Numbered from the stretch's first letter, positions 20,840 to 31,527 are shown. The stretch: 64,000 nucleotides of DNA from Vibrio neptunius (GCA_019339365.1 CP079859.1:1302001-1366000), one strand, 5' to 3'. The notes: generated by a model from the letters alone, not told the origin. Numbers and translations: made by a program.

Positions 20840-21142
20840 ATTTTACTGGTGATACTCCGTGATCATTTGGTCTATCCACTTAGTCTGAGTCATTCGGTTA
20901 TAATCAGCGATGTCACAGGCTTGGGGGTATAGCGTTTGACACTCTTTTACTGAGTTGGTTTCACCGTCGATTGGCTACCAAATGATGAATAGACTGCCTT
21001 TCTTTCATCTGTCGAGTGTAAAGTGTTCCATTGCATTAAGTCATGACAAAGTGAAACTTTTCTTCGCATCGACGTATTTGCACTGACGCTTGGAAAAAAA
21101 CACTATACAATATTCTCCCTATGATAAGCATCGAGCTAAAGA
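20840..21142. other. divergent intergenic region, bepA and tusA-like gene
   Basis: 303 bp between the diverging starts of bepA and the TusA-like gene. AT-rich stretches near 21085-21120 could hold a promoter for the rightward pair. I see no RNA gene or convincing operator in it. Confidence 0.4.
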
Positions 21143-21379
21143 ATGGAACAGAATCTTTTGGATCTGCGTCAAGAGCGTTGTCCTATGGCATTGTTACTTG
21201 CCAAGCGTCACACTACAGGGTTATGTGCGGGGCAACAAACAACAATTTATGTTTCAGATCCCAGTTCGATGTCCGATATAAAACATTTCCTGCTAAAGCA
21301 ATCCTTCGAGTTGGTCTGCGAAGAGCTGGATGGTTATTACTGTTTGCAAGTGACTAAAGGAATCTTGTCGAATGTTTGA
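21143..21379 (+). CDS. TusA-family sulfurtransferase-like protein
   Basis: A 78-residue protein with the SirA/TusA fold signature: an N-terminal strand LLDLRQERCPMALLLAKR with the conserved CP motif at Cys13-Pro14, the residue that carries persulfide in TusA. The second family prolines are poorly kept (VSDPSSMSDIKHFL). It overlaps the perM start by eight bases, so the pair is co-translated. It is probably a paralogue rather than TusA of tRNA thiolation. Confidence 0.8.
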   Translation: MEQNLLDLRQERCPMALLLAKRHTTGLCAGQQTTIYVSDPSSMSDIKHFLLKQSFELVCEELDGYYCLQVTKGILSNV

Positions 21380-22448
21380 GATGGTGAGTCGTTGGTACAA
21401 ACGACGTTTTTCTGATCCACATGCTGTGAGCTTGGTTGCGATCCTGCTCTTCGGTTTTATCACGATTTATTTCTTCGGCAATCTGATCGCGCCTTTGCTT
21501 GTTGCGATTGTATTGGCTTACTTGCTGGAATGGCCTGTTTCTCAGTTGTCTCGTCTCGGTATTCCAAGAACGTTGTCGGTCATCTTAGTGATTCTCGGTT
21601 TTACTAGTTTGATGTTGGTAGCGGTGTTTGGCCTTGTGCCAACTATCTGGCAGCAAGTCGGCAATCTTATTAACGATATTCCTTCGATGTATTCAGGACT
21701 GCAAAAAGTGATTGCGGAGCTTCCGCAACGTTATCCTGAGTTGGATAACTTCCAAATTGTTGAATCTCTGGTGACTAACGCGAAGAATCAAGTCATTGTG
21801 ATGGGTGAGACGGTTGTTAAAGGTTCACTCGCTTCATTGGTGAGCATTGCTACCCTAGCCGTTTACCTCATTCTGGTTCCACTACTGGTGTTTTTCCTGC
21901 TTAAAGATAAGCAAGAGATGATTGCCATGGCGAGTGGCCTTTTGCCACGGAATCGTAAGTTGGCGACCAAAGTCTGGCATGAAATGAATGATCAAATCTC
22001 CAACTACATTCGTGGCAAAGTAATGGAAATCTTAATAGTCGGTGGTGTGAGTTATGTGACATTTGCCATTCTAGACTTGCGTTACTCGGTATTACTTGCG
22101 GTTGCTGTAGGCTTATCGGTTTTAATCCCCTACATCGGTGCTGCGGCGGTGACCGTACCTGTCGCGATGGTGGGGTTGTTTCAGTGGGGGTTCACGCCGC
22201 AATTCTATTGGTTATTGCTTGCCTACGGTATCATTCAGGCCTTGGATGGCAATGTACTGGTTCCTGTTCTTTTCTCTGAAGCGGTGAATTTGCATCCAGT
22301 GGCTATCATTGTGGCTGTATTGGTATTTGGTGGGTTATGGGGATTCTGGGGTGTATTCTTTGCCATCCCTTTAGCCACGTTAGTTAAGGCGGTCTGGAAT
22401 GCACTGCCCAGCAATGACGAAGACGAAGTCTATTCACATCCCGGATAG
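21372..22448 (+). CDS. perM: AI-2E family transporter / PerM-type permease
   Basis: A 358-residue inner-membrane protein of the AI-2E transporter (UPF0118) family with about eight membrane segments. It has the family loop PTIWQQVGNLINDIPSMY and the C-terminal stretch LIPYIGAAAVTVPVAMVG followed by GGLWGFWGVFFAIPLATLVKA. Substrate is not known; some relatives work as sodium/proton or solute exporters. It is coupled to the TusA-like gene and ends at a strong terminator. Confidence 0.85.
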   Translation: MFEMVSRWYKRRFSDPHAVSLVAILLFGFITIYFFGNLIAPLLVAIVLAYLLEWPVSQLSRLGIPRTLSVILVILGFTSLMLVAVFGLVPTIWQQVGNLINDIPSMYSGLQKVIAELPQRYPELDNFQIVESLVTNAKNQVIVMGETVVKGSLASLVSIATLAVYLILVPLLVFFLLKDKQEMIAMASGLLPRNRKLATKVWHEMNDQISNYIRGKVMEILIVGGVSYVTFAILDLRYSVLLAVAVGLSVLIPYIGAAAVTVPVAMVGLFQWGFTPQFYWLLLAYGIIQALDGNVLVPVLFSEAVNLHPVAIIVAVLVFGGLWGFWGVFFAIPLATLVKAVWNALPSNDEDEVYSHPG

Positions 22449-22472
22449 GCTCAATCGACAAATTTATTAGTT

Positions 22473-22507
22473 AAAAAGCCTCAAAGCGACAGCTTTGAGG
22501 CTTTTTA
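22473..22507 (+). terminator. terminator after perM
   Basis: A 15-bp stem AAAAAGCCTCAAAGC/GCTTTGAGGCTTTTT with a short GACA loop, 24 bp past the perM stop. Confidence 0.92.
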
Positions 22508-22573
22508 TTTGTGCAGAGGGTATATACTTTTTAAAAGATTGTTTTACAAAGTATGAATTTTGTAAGAAATTTC

Positions 22574-22600
22574 TTAAGTCTTTTGTAGTTAGGACGATAA
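22574..22600 (+). promoter_or_regulatory. candidate sigma-28 (FliA) promoter of the chemoreceptor gene
   Basis: TTAA (22574-22577), 15 bases, then GACGATAA (22593-22600), which is one mismatch from the GCCGATAA consensus. Spacing is exact for sigma-28. Chemoreceptors are typical members of that regulon. Confidence 0.6.
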
Positions 22601-22658
22601 TACTAGATACAGATATAACAACTATAAATTAAAAACGAATTAATCTTTGAGGGACACT

Positions 22659-24530
22659 ATGAGATTTAGTCAAAAAATCGTTGCTGCATCATCAGCGTTG
22701 TTGTTAGTGACCGTTGTATTACTCTCGGTGCAACAACTGAATACAGTAAAGAGTGAAGTAGAGGACTTAGTAGATACCAGTCTGATAGAGATGGTAAAGG
22801 GAGTGAAAAACACTGTCACGTCAGAAATGGCGAGTAAGAAATCCCTTGCCCAATCTACCACTGAGGTGATGGAACTCGACCCTCAAAATAAAGCACGAGT
22901 TAAAGATATTCTTGAGAAACCCAATCTCAAAGGGAGCTTCCTAGCGGTTGGTTACGGCTATGAAGCGGATGGTTTTGTGGTAGAAAATGATGATGGCTGG
23001 GAAGCTGGTCCTGATTATGATCCGCGTATCCGACCTTGGTATAAAGATGCCAAAGCGCAAGGCAAGCTTGTCGTCACTGCTCCCTATGTCGATATCTCCT
23101 CGAAGAAAGTTATTATTTCTATCGGTACACCAGTTCGAGACAATGGCCAGTTTACCGCAGCGATGTTTTACGATTTAGAGTTAACAGGGTTAGCGGATTT
23201 AGTTAACAGTGCCAACCTATTGGATGCAGGTTACTTGTTTATTATCGCCGCTGATGGGACTACTATCGCACACCCTGATGCCGAGAATAATGGCCAAAAC
23301 CTGACTACCTATTTGCCAGAAGCGACTATTCAAGAGGGTAATCAACGTATTGAAAAAGACGGCCGCTCCTACCTAGTTCACTTTACTAAAGTACCAAGTG
23401 AAAACTGGTATATCGGCGCGATTGTTGATGAGAGCATCGCGTTTGCAGCTATTAGTGAGATGCGCAACAGCTCAATTATTTATACCTTGATAAGTGTGGT
23501 CTTAAGCGTTGCGGTATTAAGCTTTTTAATCAAGGTTCTGATGCGTCCCCTAGGAACACTCAACGAAGCCATCAAAGACGTTGCTTCGGGCCAGGGTGAC
23601 TTAACCAAACGTCTGGACACGAACACTGATAAGGAGTTTGCTGAGCTGGCGGAAGGCTTCAATACCTTTACGGAAACTTTGCAAAAGCAAATTCAGCAGT
23701 CGAAAGCCATTGGTGCTGAGATCCTTCGTGGTACTGAAATGACGGTTCAGGGCTCACAAGAATCAGCGGAGGCGATGCGCAGCCAATTGCAAGAACTTGA
23801 GCAACTAGCGACAGCAATGAACGAAATGGCTGTGACGGCAACAGAAGTTGCAAACAACGCTCAAGGTGCTGCAGGTGCCGCAAAAGAAGCGGATGAAGCG
23901 ACACAGCAAGGCTCTTCTGTGGTGGGTGCTACCACGTCATCGATTGATGCATTGTCGGCGCGAATCGATCAAGCCGTTGAAGAAGTGCAAGGTCTAGAGT
24001 CTGCGACAGCCAACATTGAAACCATCCTTAAAGTCATTAATGATATTGCCGATCAAACGAACCTATTGGCATTGAATGCGGCTATTGAAGCAGCACGTGC
24101 GGGGGAATCTGGTCGAGGTTTCGCTGTGGTAGCAGATGAAGTTCGAACACTTGCGCAGCGTACTCAGGAATCGACTACCGAGATTCGCAGCATGATTGAG
24201 CAGCTACAGGCGGGCGCAAGTTCAGTGTCAGCGGCAATGCATGAAAGCAAGAACACGGCAGTGGACGCGGTGGAAAAAGCTCAGGCAGCGAATGAGTCTT
24301 TGCAACAAATTCGTGATGCGATTCAGAGTATTACCGACATGAACATGCAGATTGCTTCAGCTGCGGAAGAGCAGAGCTTAGTGGCGGAAGAGATCAACAG
24401 CAACACGGTGAAGATTAAAGACTTGTCGACACAGGTGTCTGACTCTGCAGAAAACGCCAATATTGCCATGCAAGTACAGACGGAAAACGTTCGTGAGCAA
24501 GATGCAATACTGAACAAGTTTATTGTGTAA
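22659..24530 (+). CDS. Methyl-accepting chemotaxis protein, dCache sensor
   Basis: A 623-residue chemoreceptor. It has a membrane segment at residues 6-24, a periplasmic double-Cache ligand domain (about 30-270, with the IRPWYKDAK block typical of dCache_1), a second membrane segment (about 276-298), a HAMP domain ([20 protein letters not shown]) and a signalling hairpin whose tip reads [20 protein letters not shown]. No C-terminal CheR-tethering pentapeptide is seen. The start ATG at 22659 follows GAGGG; a TTG at 22647 is less likely. Ligand unknown. Confidence 0.9.
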   Translation: MRFSQKIVAASSALLLVTVVLLSVQQLNTVKSEVEDLVDTSLIEMVKGVKNTVTSEMASKKSLAQSTTEVMELDPQNKARVKDILEKPNLKGSFLAVGYGYEADGFVVENDDGWEAGPDYDPRIRPWYKDAKAQGKLVVTAPYVDISSKKVIISIGTPVRDNGQFTAAMFYDLELTGLADLVNSANLLDAGYLFIIAADGTTIAHPDAENNGQNLTTYLPEATIQEGNQRIEKDGRSYLVHFTKVPSENWYIGAIVDESIAFAAISEMRNSSIIYTLISVVLSVAVLSFLIKVLMRPLGTLNEAIKDVASGQGDLTKRLDTNTDKEFAELAEGFNTFTETLQKQIQQSKAIGAEILRGTEMTVQGSQESAEAMRSQLQELEQLATAMNEMAVTATEVANNAQGAAGAAKEADEATQQGSSVVGATTSSIDALSARIDQAVEEVQGLESATANIETILKVINDIADQTNLLALNAAIEAARAGESGRGFAVVADEVRTLAQRTQESTTEIRSMIEQLQAGASSVSAAMHESKNTAVDAVEKAQAANESLQQIRDAIQSITDMNMQIASAAEEQSLVAEEINSNTVKIKDLSTQVSDSAENANIAMQVQTENVREQDAILNKFIV

Positions 24531-24542
24531 GTGTAATGAATT

Positions 24543-24575
24543 AAAAAACGCCAGCGATACGCTGGCGTTTTTTGA
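24543..24575. terminator. bidirectional terminator between chemoreceptor and bcp
   Basis: A stem AAAAAACGCCAGCG/CGCTGGCGTTTTTT with a four-base loop, T runs on both strands, between converging genes. Confidence 0.9.
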
Positions 24576-24585
24576 CAGCAATGAG

Positions 24586-25056
24586 TTACTTGTTTCCGTT
24601 CAAGTAATCTAAAACCACTTCATGGTGATCTTTCGTTTTAAACTTATTAAAGACGTGCTCGATAACACCTTCTTCATTGATAAGGAAGCTGATGCGATGC
24701 AGGCCGTCATAGACTTTACCCATAAACTTCTTTTCGCCCCACACACCGAACTGGTCAGCCGCCGCGTGATCTTCATCTGACAGCAAGGTAAAGTTGAGGT
24801 TGTCACGTTCGATAAATTTACCTAGGCGTTTCACTGGATCAATGCTGACGCCAAGCACGACCACATTGTGAGCATCCAATTCTGCTTTCGTATCACGCAA
24901 ACCTTGCGCTTGAACTGTACAGCCTGGTGTCATGGCTTTTGGATAGAAATAGAAAAGAATTTTTTTACCAGCAAAGTCACTGAGTGACACTGTGTTGCCG
25001 TCTTGATCCAGCAGGGAAAATGCCGGAGCTGGAGTACCAGCTGTTAGCGTGTTCAT
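24586..25056 (-). CDS. bcp: Thioredoxin-dependent thiol peroxidase (BCP), 1-Cys form
   Basis: A peroxiredoxin of the BCP/PrxQ group that reduces peroxides with thioredoxin. The 156-residue product keeps the peroxidatic Cys in MTPGCTVQAQGLRD. In the E. coli enzyme a second, resolving Cys lies five residues later; here that position is Gln, and no other Cys occurs in the chain, so this is a 1-Cys version. It lies 12 bp past gcvR and is likely co-transcribed. Confidence 0.93.
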   Translation of the reverse strand: MNTLTAGTPAPAFSLLDQDGNTVSLSDFAGKKILFYFYPKAMTPGCTVQAQGLRDTKAELDAHNVVVLGVSIDPVKRLGKFIERDNLNFTLLSDEDHAAADQFGVWGEKKFMGKVYDGLHRISFLINEEGVIEHVFNKFKTKDHHEVVLDYLNGNK

Positions 25057-25068
25057 TGATTTTCCTTT

Positions 25069-25611
25069 TTATTGACTGTTCTTTATGAAGTTTAACGAGC
25101 CTTTAACGCCAAGGCTTGAGCATAATGTTTCGAATTCTTCCTGCAATTGCATCAAATTACAATCAATGTCAACCGTGGCCGTGATGGCAATGTGAAACTG
25201 ATTTTGCGATGACTGAATTTTCGTTTTGTCTATGGTCTGTGCGCTGAGAGAGGAAAGTCCAATATTTTTATCAGCGAAGAACTGAGTAAATTTCTCTGTT
25301 AGGCCAACTTCATCATTGGATTCAACGTAGACTTCCAAACTGTAAGCGTTGTCAGCACGAGCGTGTTGTGATGTACGTTTCATCATGGTGATGAGATCAA
25401 GTTGTTGGCCTAATAGTGGCAAAGTGCTCTCAACACGTGTCACGGCTGCGTTGTTGCCTGACAGCAACATAATGAGGGTGAATTCATTGCCAAAAAGCGC
25501 AATGCGACTATCAACAATATTGCATCCAGATTGTGTGACAAGGCGAACCACTTGGTTGCAGACACCAGGGCGGTCTGTTCCTACCGCTGTAATCACCAGA
25601 TGTTGAGTCAT
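25069..25611 (-). CDS. gcvR: Glycine cleavage system transcriptional repressor
   Basis: Binds GcvA and, with glycine as signal, controls the glycine cleavage operon. The 180-residue product is two ACT domains (VITAVGTDRPGVCNQVVRLV and YSLEVYVESNDEVGLTEKFT), with no DNA-binding motif, as expected. The ATG at 25611 gives the family N-terminus; a longer reading from 25689 adds 26 unrelated residues. Confidence 0.9.
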   Translation of the reverse strand: MTQHLVITAVGTDRPGVCNQVVRLVTQSGCNIVDSRIALFGNEFTLIMLLSGNNAAVTRVESTLPLLGQQLDLITMMKRTSQHARADNAYSLEVYVESNDEVGLTEKFTQFFADKNIGLSSLSAQTIDKTKIQSSQNQFHIAITATVDIDCNLMQLQEEFETLCSSLGVKGSLNFIKNSQ

Positions 25612-25911
25612 AATATCACTTCGAGCATTGTTATGATTATTAACCAAATAGCTTAGCACAGTTACTGAAGAGAAAACTGTCCGCCACATACAAATCTAAT
25701 GCAATTTTCTTCGCTCGTTACCAACCTTGTCTGAGGGCTTAGTACTTATAACCTCAGGCTGACAACAAGCGGTAAAAAAGGCGTAAGTTGCTAGAGTTCT
25801 AACATCTGATAAATATTCACTCAAATAGGTGATTTAAGCGGGTTTAATTCCTTGTCTTTTTCAATCGCCTTACAGTACCATGCAGACAGTATCTAAATTA
25901 GGGAGAAGGAC
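25612..25911. other. divergent intergenic region, gcvR and dapA
   Basis: 300 bp between two diverging genes. It should hold both promoters. A plausible dapA element is TTGTCT (about 25853) with TACCAT 18 bp on. No riboswitch fold was recognised. Confidence 0.35.
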
Positions 25912-26790
25912 ATGTTTTCAGGAAGTATCGTAGCGTTAATTACACCGTTTAATAATGATGGCGAAGTAGATTACGTAAGCCTGAAAAAACTTGTAGATTT
26001 TCATGTCGACGCTGGCTCTGATGGCATTGTGGCCGTGGGCACAACAGGTGAATCTGCAACCTTAACTGTGGAAGAGCATGTCAAGGTTGTGACTAAAGTG
26101 GTAGAGTTTGCTGAAGGCCGTATTCCTGTTATCGCAGGGACAGGTGCAAATGCTACTCATGAATCCGTCACTTTCAGTCGCTTATTGAACAACTCAGGAA
26201 TTGCCGGTTGTTTAAGTGTGACGCCATACTATAACAAACCAACCCAAGAAGGTTTGTTCCAACACTATAAAGCGATTGCTGAAGAAAGTGACGTGCCACA
26301 AATCCTGTACAACGTGCCAGGTCGCACTGCGGTAGATTTGTTGCCAGAAACAGTTGCTCGCCTTGCAGAAATCGATAATATCGTGGCGCTGAAAGACGCA
26401 ACGGGTGATTTGAGCAGAATTGCAATTCATCGTGAACTTTGTGGCAAAGATTTTATCTTACTAAGTGGTGATGATTCGAGTGGCCTCGATTTTGTTAAGC
26501 AAGGTGGCCAGGGTGTGATTTCTGTTACGAATAACATCGCAGCGGAAGATATGGCGAAAATGATGAAACTTGCTCTTGAAGGTAAGTACGAAGAAGCCGA
26601 AATTATCAACCAACGCTTGATGCTGCTCCATAAAAACTTGTTTGTCGAGTCGAGCCCGATCCCAGTGAAGTGGGCTGCGCACAAGATGGGCTTGATAGCT
26701 CACGGTGACTTAAGACTGCCGCTGACAGAGTTGTCTGAAAATGCTCGTCCAATTGTGGCACAGGCAATGACGGAAGCTTGCATCTACTAA
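25912..26790 (+). CDS. dapA: 4-hydroxy-tetrahydrodipicolinate synthase
   Basis: Condenses pyruvate with aspartate semialdehyde, first step of the diaminopimelate/lysine branch. The 292-residue barrel has GTTGESATL, the tyrosine of the catalytic triad in [11 protein letters not shown] and the Schiff-base lysine Lys161 in VALKDATGD. It is followed by bamC, as in E. coli. Confidence 0.96.
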   Translation: MFSGSIVALITPFNNDGEVDYVSLKKLVDFHVDAGSDGIVAVGTTGESATLTVEEHVKVVTKVVEFAEGRIPVIAGTGANATHESVTFSRLLNNSGIAGCLSVTPYYNKPTQEGLFQHYKAIAEESDVPQILYNVPGRTAVDLLPETVARLAEIDNIVALKDATGDLSRIAIHRELCGKDFILLSGDDSSGLDFVKQGGQGVISVTNNIAAEDMAKMMKLALEGKYEEAEIINQRLMLLHKNLFVESSPIPVKWAAHKMGLIAHGDLRLPLTELSENARPIVAQAMTEACIY

Positions 26791-26844
26791 ATCAGAATGA
26801 ATTGCCGAAGCACAAACTTCGGCATTTACTTATCAGGAGTTTCA

Positions 26845-27870
26845 ATGAAATTGTCTCATCAGCTAGTGGTCAGTTCGCTAGCTGTTTTTGTTTTAAGTGC
26901 CTGTTCTGGCGATGCCACTCAGCGTCGTCAGGCGAAGGACGATTTTGATTACCTCAATACTCCGCCTCTGACTGAGTGGAATAACATCGAAGGTGTGAAC
27001 CCGCGTAACTACACTAACTACCAGATCCCTCAAGGAGAGTTTCGTGGTGGTGTCGGTCGTGATGTGGATATTCGCCCACCACAACAGGTTCTGGAGTTGA
27101 TCCCAGGCGCGCGTGCAGAGCGAAAGAATGGCGAAGTAACGCTGTGGCTATTGCGTGAAGATGAGCTGGATAAAGTCTGGCAAACGGCACTTAAGATGCT
27201 GCAAGAGCAGAACATTGCTATTCGTGAGCAAACGGATAATCGTATCGAGACGGATTGGGTTAGCTGGAAGTCTGAAGACGAAGACGCTGAAATCGGTTCT
27301 CGTTACGAAATCACCAGTGTTGAGGCGAACAATCGCTACGGCTTTAAAATCTCTTTGATTGATTGGCGCAAAGCAGGCAAACAGATGCCAGTCTCCGCAA
27401 CGAATAAAGAGCGCTACAACGCTTTGATGACCAATCTAGTGACTGCTCGTTACGACTTGGATATTCGTGAGGAAGCGGCGCGTCGTGCTCAAGAGCTGGT
27501 TAAGCAGATCCCGATCTCTATGGGTACTGACCGCAGTGGCTTCCCTGTGATTATTGCACGTACGCCATACAACATGTTATGGCCTCGTCTGCCTAAGCTA
27601 CTGCCTGAAATGGGCTTCACTATTGAAGAGCGTAATCAATCACAAGGTACAGTGAAAGCTAAGTACGCTGCACCAGATGATGCATTCTGGACCGAAATTG
27701 GCGTAAAGCCGATTGGACTTTCATCAGGGACTTATACTTTCCTATTCGGTGATTTAGGTAACCGTACATCTATCAACGTGACGGATTCTTCGGGCAAGCC
27801 TGTAGAAGAAGAGTTGCTGAAAGACATGGTGCCAGTCCTGTCTGCTGTAGCAGACAAGCACGCTAAGTAA
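26845..27870 (+). CDS. bamC: Outer-membrane assembly lipoprotein BamC (NlpB)
   Basis: Accessory lipoprotein of the BAM complex. The 341-residue product has a lipobox LSAC with Cys20, an unstructured N-terminal stretch (FDYLNTPPLTEWNN) that in E. coli binds BamD, and two helix-grip domains. The ATG at 26845 follows AGGAG; the reading from 26797 is too long. It is 54 bp behind dapA and likely in the same transcript. Confidence 0.93.
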   Translation: MKLSHQLVVSSLAVFVLSACSGDATQRRQAKDDFDYLNTPPLTEWNNIEGVNPRNYTNYQIPQGEFRGGVGRDVDIRPPQQVLELIPGARAERKNGEVTLWLLREDELDKVWQTALKMLQEQNIAIREQTDNRIETDWVSWKSEDEDAEIGSRYEITSVEANNRYGFKISLIDWRKAGKQMPVSATNKERYNALMTNLVTARYDLDIREEAARRAQELVKQIPISMGTDRSGFPVIIARTPYNMLWPRLPKLLPEMGFTIEERNQSQGTVKAKYAAPDDAFWTEIGVKPIGLSSGTYTFLFGDLGNRTSINVTDSSGKPVEEELLKDMVPVLSAVADKHAK

Positions 27871-27884
27871 CATCCAACAGGTAA

Positions 27885-27918
27885 TAAAAAAGCTGACTAT
27901 CAAAGTCAGCTTTTTTTA
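27885..27918. terminator. bidirectional terminator between bamC and the antiporter gene
   Basis: A stem AAAAAAGCTGACT/AGTCAGCTTTTTTT around a short loop, with T runs on both strands, between converging genes. Confidence 0.9.
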
Positions 27919-27944
27919 TGTGTGTTGATTTGCTGTGGGCTCGA

Positions 27945-29270
27945 CTAGAGAACCATAGCCGCAATCCAACCAAACACAATCAATGGGATATTGTAGTGAA
28001 CGAAAGTCGGCACTACGGTTTCCCAAATATGTTCATGTTGACCATCAGCATTCAGGCCGGATGTAGGGCCAAGTGTTGAGTCAGAGGCCGGAGACCCTGC
28101 ATCACCCAATGCAGCAGCGGTACCGACTAGAGCAATGGTTGCCATTGGCGAGAAACCAAATGCGGCAGCCAGTGGTACGTAGATTGTTGCAATGATTGGG
28201 ATAGTTGAGAACGACGAGCCTATACCCATAGTCACCAATAGGCCAACAATCAACATCAGAAGAGCGGCGAGCGGTTTGTTGTCACCGATGCTGGTCGATA
28301 GTGCTTCTACCAAAGACTCCACCCCACCTGTTTGCTTCATTACGGCAGCAAAACCAGCGGCGGCAATCATGATGAAGCCAATCATCGCCATCATATGCAC
28401 GCCTTTAGTGAACACGTCATGGGTTTCTTTCCATGCGATCACACCACCAAACGTAAAGACCATGAAACCTGCTAGGGCACCGATGATCATCGAACCTGTG
28501 GTTAACTGGACAGTAAGTGCTGCGATGATACCTGCGCAAGCAATTAGGATGTTCTTTTTGTTGATTGACGGTGTGTTTTCGTCAACGTGTGTCAGCTCTG
28601 TTTCCTTATATTGACGAGGCTTACGGTAACTAAAGAAAATGGCTGTTAACAAACCGAAGATCATACCCGCTGCTGGCAGTAACATAGCGACGGGAACTTG
28701 GTTTGCCACAACAGACTCTAAACCATTGTCGTGTAGGTTTTTAAGCAAGATGTTGTTGAGGAAGATACCACCGAACCCAACAGGTAACACCATATAGGGT
28801 GTGACAAGACCAAAAGTCAGCACACAGGCTATCATACGACGGTCTAGATTCAGCTTGGCGAACACGCCTAATAGAGGTGGAATAAGAATAGGGATAAAGG
28901 CGATATGCACAGGAACGATATTCTGAGATGACATGGTCACTAAGATCAGCGCGATTAACACTGCATACTTGAGACCTGTTGACGCAGAGCCATTTTCTTT
29001 TCCATGGATGCGTTTGATGACACTGTTGGCCAGTAAGTCAGTAATGCCCGACTTAGAAATTGCTACAGCAAAGGTGCCTAGCATCGCGTAGCTCAGGGCA
29101 ATCGTTGCACCGCCCCCAAGACCACTTTCGAATGCGGCTACCGCATCATTTAGGCTCATGCCTGCGACCAGTCCACCGACGATAGCACTGAATGTCAGGG
29201 CGACCACGACATTCACGCGCATCAGGGCTAGAAGCAGCATGATACATACTGAAATTACCACAGGATTCAT
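27945..29270 (-). CDS. Na+/H+ antiporter family protein (NhaC-like)
   Basis: A 441-residue inner-membrane transporter with about eleven hydrophobic segments. It matches the Na+/H+ antiporter family that includes B. subtilis Yui[50 protein letters not shown] and the tail block [22 protein letters not shown]. Relatives have been described as sodium/proton or amino acid carriers, so the substrate is not certain. It starts 28 bp after rnt, and both may share a transcript. Confidence 0.8.
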   Translation of the reverse strand: MNPVVISVCIMLLLALMRVNVVVALTFSAIVGGLVAGMSLNDAVAAFESGLGGGATIALSYAMLGTFAVAISKSGITDLLANSVIKRIHGKENGSASTGLKYAVLIALILVTMSSQNIVPVHIAFIPILIPPLLGVFAKLNLDRRMIACVLTFGLVTPYMVLPVGFGGIFLNNILLKNLHDNGLESVVANQVPVAMLLPAAGMIFGLLTAIFFSYRKPRQYKETELTHVDENTPSINKKNILIACAGIIAALTVQLTTGSMIIGALAGFMVFTFGGVIAWKETHDVFTKGVHMMAMIGFIMIAAAGFAAVMKQTGGVESLVEALSTSIGDNKPLAALLMLIVGLLVTMGIGSSFSTIPIIATIYVPLAAAFGFSPMATIALVGTAAALGDAGSPASDSTLGPTSGLNADGQHEHIWETVVPTFVHYNIPLIVFGWIAAMVL

Positions 29271-29298
29271 AGTTTACTCGTTTGTTGTGTTTACTTTT

Positions 29299-29958
29299 TT
29301 AGTTATTGTCTTCAGCGTCATTGTCAACAAGTGGCCAGCCACCTAATGCTTTCCATTTATTGACGATGCCGCAGAACAGCTCTGCCGTTTTCTGTGTATC
29401 GTAAAGGGCAGAGTGGGCTTCTTTATTGTCAAAATCCATCCCTGCGGTTTTACACGCTTTGGCTAATACCGTTTGACCATAAGCCAAGCCGCTTAGCGTA
29501 GCGGTATCAAACGTTGCGAAGGGATGGAAAGGGACGCGTTTGAGCTTGCTGCGTTCACTAGCGGCCATAACAAAGTTGTGATCAAAAGTTGCATTGTGTG
29601 CAACCATAATCGCACGACTGCAATCGGCCGCTTTTTGCTCTTTGCGAACAAGCTTATAAATTTCTTTTAGGGCTTCTGACTCTGGTATTGCACCACGCAG
29701 TGGGCTGAAGGGATCATGAATGCCGTTAAAATCCAGAGCTTCCTTCTCGAGGTTTGCTCCTTCAAAGGGCTCAACATGAAAATGTATGGTTGAAGCAGGC
29801 TGAAGGTCGCCATTTTCATCCATTTTCAGAGTGACGGCACAGATTTCTAGCAGTGCATCTGTTTTAGCGTTAAATCCTGCAGTTTCTACGTCGATAACGA
29901 CAGGAAAATAGCCACGAAATCGTTTTTTGAGCGTCAATGCTTCGTTTTCTACAGTCAT
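29299..29958 (-). CDS. rnt: Ribonuclease T
   Basis: A DEDD-family 3'-5' exoribonuclease that trims tRNA and other stable RNA 3' ends. The 219-residue product has the four motifs: VIDVETAGF (Asp, Glu), HNATFDHNF (Asp) and [10 protein letters not shown] (His, Asp). In Vibrio rnt lies next to motY, as here. Confidence 0.95.
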   Translation of the reverse strand: MTVENEALTLKKRFRGYFPVVIDVETAGFNAKTDALLEICAVTLKMDENGDLQPASTIHFHVEPFEGANLEKEALDFNGIHDPFSPLRGAIPESEALKEIYKLVRKEQKAADCSRAIMVAHNATFDHNFVMAASERSKLKRVPFHPFATFDTATLSGLAYGQTVLAKACKTAGMDFDNKEAHSALYDTQKTAELFCGIVNKWKALGGWPLVDNDAEDNN

Positions 29959-30100
29959 GTTGGCCTAGTATTATGTGACAAGGGCAGCATTATTGCAGAT
30001 TCTCAGGGTAAGACAAACCGGATCGTTCAATTAATGATATTCGGTATTTATTGATAGAAATGAAGTCATCAAATGAGTTTTTGGCGAGATTATTGCATTC

Positions 30101-30128
30101 TAAATGCTGTAGAAGTATCAGCGGCAAA
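30101..30128 (+). promoter_or_regulatory. possible sigma-28 promoter of motY
   Basis: TAAA (30101-30104), 16 bases, then GCGGCAAA (30121-30128), a partial match to the flagellar sigma-28 pattern. Spacing is one over ideal. motY in Vibrio is described as having a sigma-28-like promoter, which supports the placement. Confidence 0.4.
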
Positions 30129-30162
30129 TTTGCGCCGTGTTTAGTAAGAGAATCCGCCCCCC

Positions 30163-31044
30163 ATGAAGAGACTGTTAGCCCCTAGCTTAACGTTAACATT
30201 TGCCTCTATTGCCTGTTCAGCATCGGCGATGGATGTTCACTATGCGGCTAAGCCACAACAGTCGCAGTGGCAAATGATAGCAAACACGCCACTGGAGTGT
30301 CGGATGGTGCATCCGATCCCAAATTACGGTGACGCTGTTTTTTCTTCCCACGCAAGCAAAAAGATCAATCTCGATTTCGAGCTAAAAATGAAGCGACCAA
30401 TGGGGAAAACCCGCGACGTGTCACTGGTTTCTATGCCCCCAGTTTGGCGTCCTGGCGACAGTGCGGAGCGAATTACTAACATTCGTTTTTTCCAACAGTT
30501 TGATGGTTATGTTGGTGGGCAAACAGCTTGGAGTATTCTAACTGAACTCGAAAAAGGGCGTTATCCAACGTTCAGTTATCAGGAATGGCAAAGTCGCGAT
30601 CAGCGTATAGAAGTGTCATTGTCTTCAGTCTTGTTCCAACCTTCCTACAATGCGTTCAGCGACTGTATCGCGAATTTGTTGCCATACAGCTTTGAAGATA
30701 TTGCTTTTACTATTTTGCACTATGATCGCTCAAGTGTTCAGTTGAACAAGGCATCGCAGAAGCGCTTAGCCCAGATAGCGGAGTACATTCGCCATAATCA
30801 AGACATAGATTTGGTTTTAGTCTCGACATACACCGCGAATGATGAGAGTAAAAGTGCTAGCCAGAATTTGTCAGAGCAGCGAGCGGAAGTACTGCGCGAT
30901 TACTTTCAATCTCTAGGCTTACCTGAGGATCGGATTCAGGTTCAGGGCTATGGGCGTCGTCGTCCTGTGGGTGACAACGCTTCACCATTGGGTAAAGACA
31001 AAAATCGCCGAGTGGTCATATCCCTGGGACGGACTCAAGTCTGA
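30163..31044 (+). CDS. motY: Sodium-type polar flagellar motor protein MotY
   Basis: A component of the periplasmic T ring that holds the PomA/PomB sodium stators around the polar motor. The 293-residue product has a cleaved signal peptide (to about ASA at residue 22), a MotY-specific N-terminal half with the two conserved Cys positions ([10 protein letters not shown] and FSDCIANLL), and an OmpA-like peptidoglycan-binding C-terminal half ([40 protein letters not shown]). It is encoded next to rnt and far from other polar genes, as known for Vibrio. Confidence 0.95.
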   Translation: MKRLLAPSLTLTFASIACSASAMDVHYAAKPQQSQWQMIANTPLECRMVHPIPNYGDAVFSSHASKKINLDFELKMKRPMGKTRDVSLVSMPPVWRPGDSAERITNIRFFQQFDGYVGGQTAWSILTELEKGRYPTFSYQEWQSRDQRIEVSLSSVLFQPSYNAFSDCIANLLPYSFEDIAFTILHYDRSSVQLNKASQKRLAQIAEYIRHNQDIDLVLVSTYTANDESKSASQNLSEQRAEVLRDYFQSLGLPEDRIQVQGYGRRRPVGDNASPLGKDKNRRVVISLGRTQV

Positions 31045-31048
31045 TAGT

Positions 31049-31077
31049 AAAAACCAGCGTAAGGCTGGTGTTTTTAT
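31049..31077 (+). terminator. terminator after motY
   Basis: A stem AAAACCAGC/GCTGGTGTTTT with a GTAAG loop and T run, a few bases past the motY stop. Confidence 0.8.
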
Positions 31078-31089
31078 TGTGCATGACTA

Positions 31090-31527
31090 TTAGTTGAGTC
31101 GGAACTTAGCGATCAAGTTACAGTTGGTCGCAGAGTCTATATCCTGGACCAATTTCGCTATCTTTGGATTTGGGTGTCGTTTCATGAATTCGATGAGCGC
31201 CTTCTTACAACAGCCCATGGAATCGACGAAGGCATCACAATCGCTATTTGGGCATTGAGGCACCAAGGTAAGGACTTTTTCTGAAGCCAACTGAAGGTAT
31301 TTGAGTTCGTATTTCGTATCACCAACCGTTCGCCAAAACGAAGCCATATTGTGGCAGGAAATGACAGAGATCATCAGCCTGTCTTCAACATCAATCTCGC
31401 TGGAATCACCAATTCTCTCACTTAATGTCAGGGCTTGTTGATAGTGAAGGATACTACGCAGATGATCGTCATTGCTCATTGCCAGATCAGCCAGTAGCGT
31501 GTGTTTTTCCCACTCAGCGATACCCAT
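31090..31527 (-). CDS. DUF2753 family protein (TPR-like), Fur-box preceded
   Basis: A 145-residue soluble, helix-rich protein that resembles the small DUF2753 family of Vibrio. Helical hairpins (WEKHTLLADLAMSNDDHLRS, HYQQALTLSERIG) look TPR-like, and there are seven Cys, including CPNSDCDAFVDSMGCCKK. The ATG at 31527 is preferred over a GTG at 31551. A near-perfect Fur box lies 42-56 bp upstream and no other gene follows it, so iron control of this one gene is inferred. Function unknown. Confidence 0.72.
   Translation of the reverse strand: MGIAEWEKHTLLADLAMSNDDHLRSILHYQQALTLSERIGDSSEIDVEDRLMISVISCHNMASFWRTVGDTKYELKYLQLASEKVLTLVPQCPNSDCDAFVDSMGCCKKALIEFMKRHPNPKIAKLVQDIDSATNCNLIAKFRLN

Noticed and set aside
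25612..25911. Lysine riboswitch before dapA
   Set aside because: No match to the conserved lysine-riboswitch core and no leader terminator was seen.
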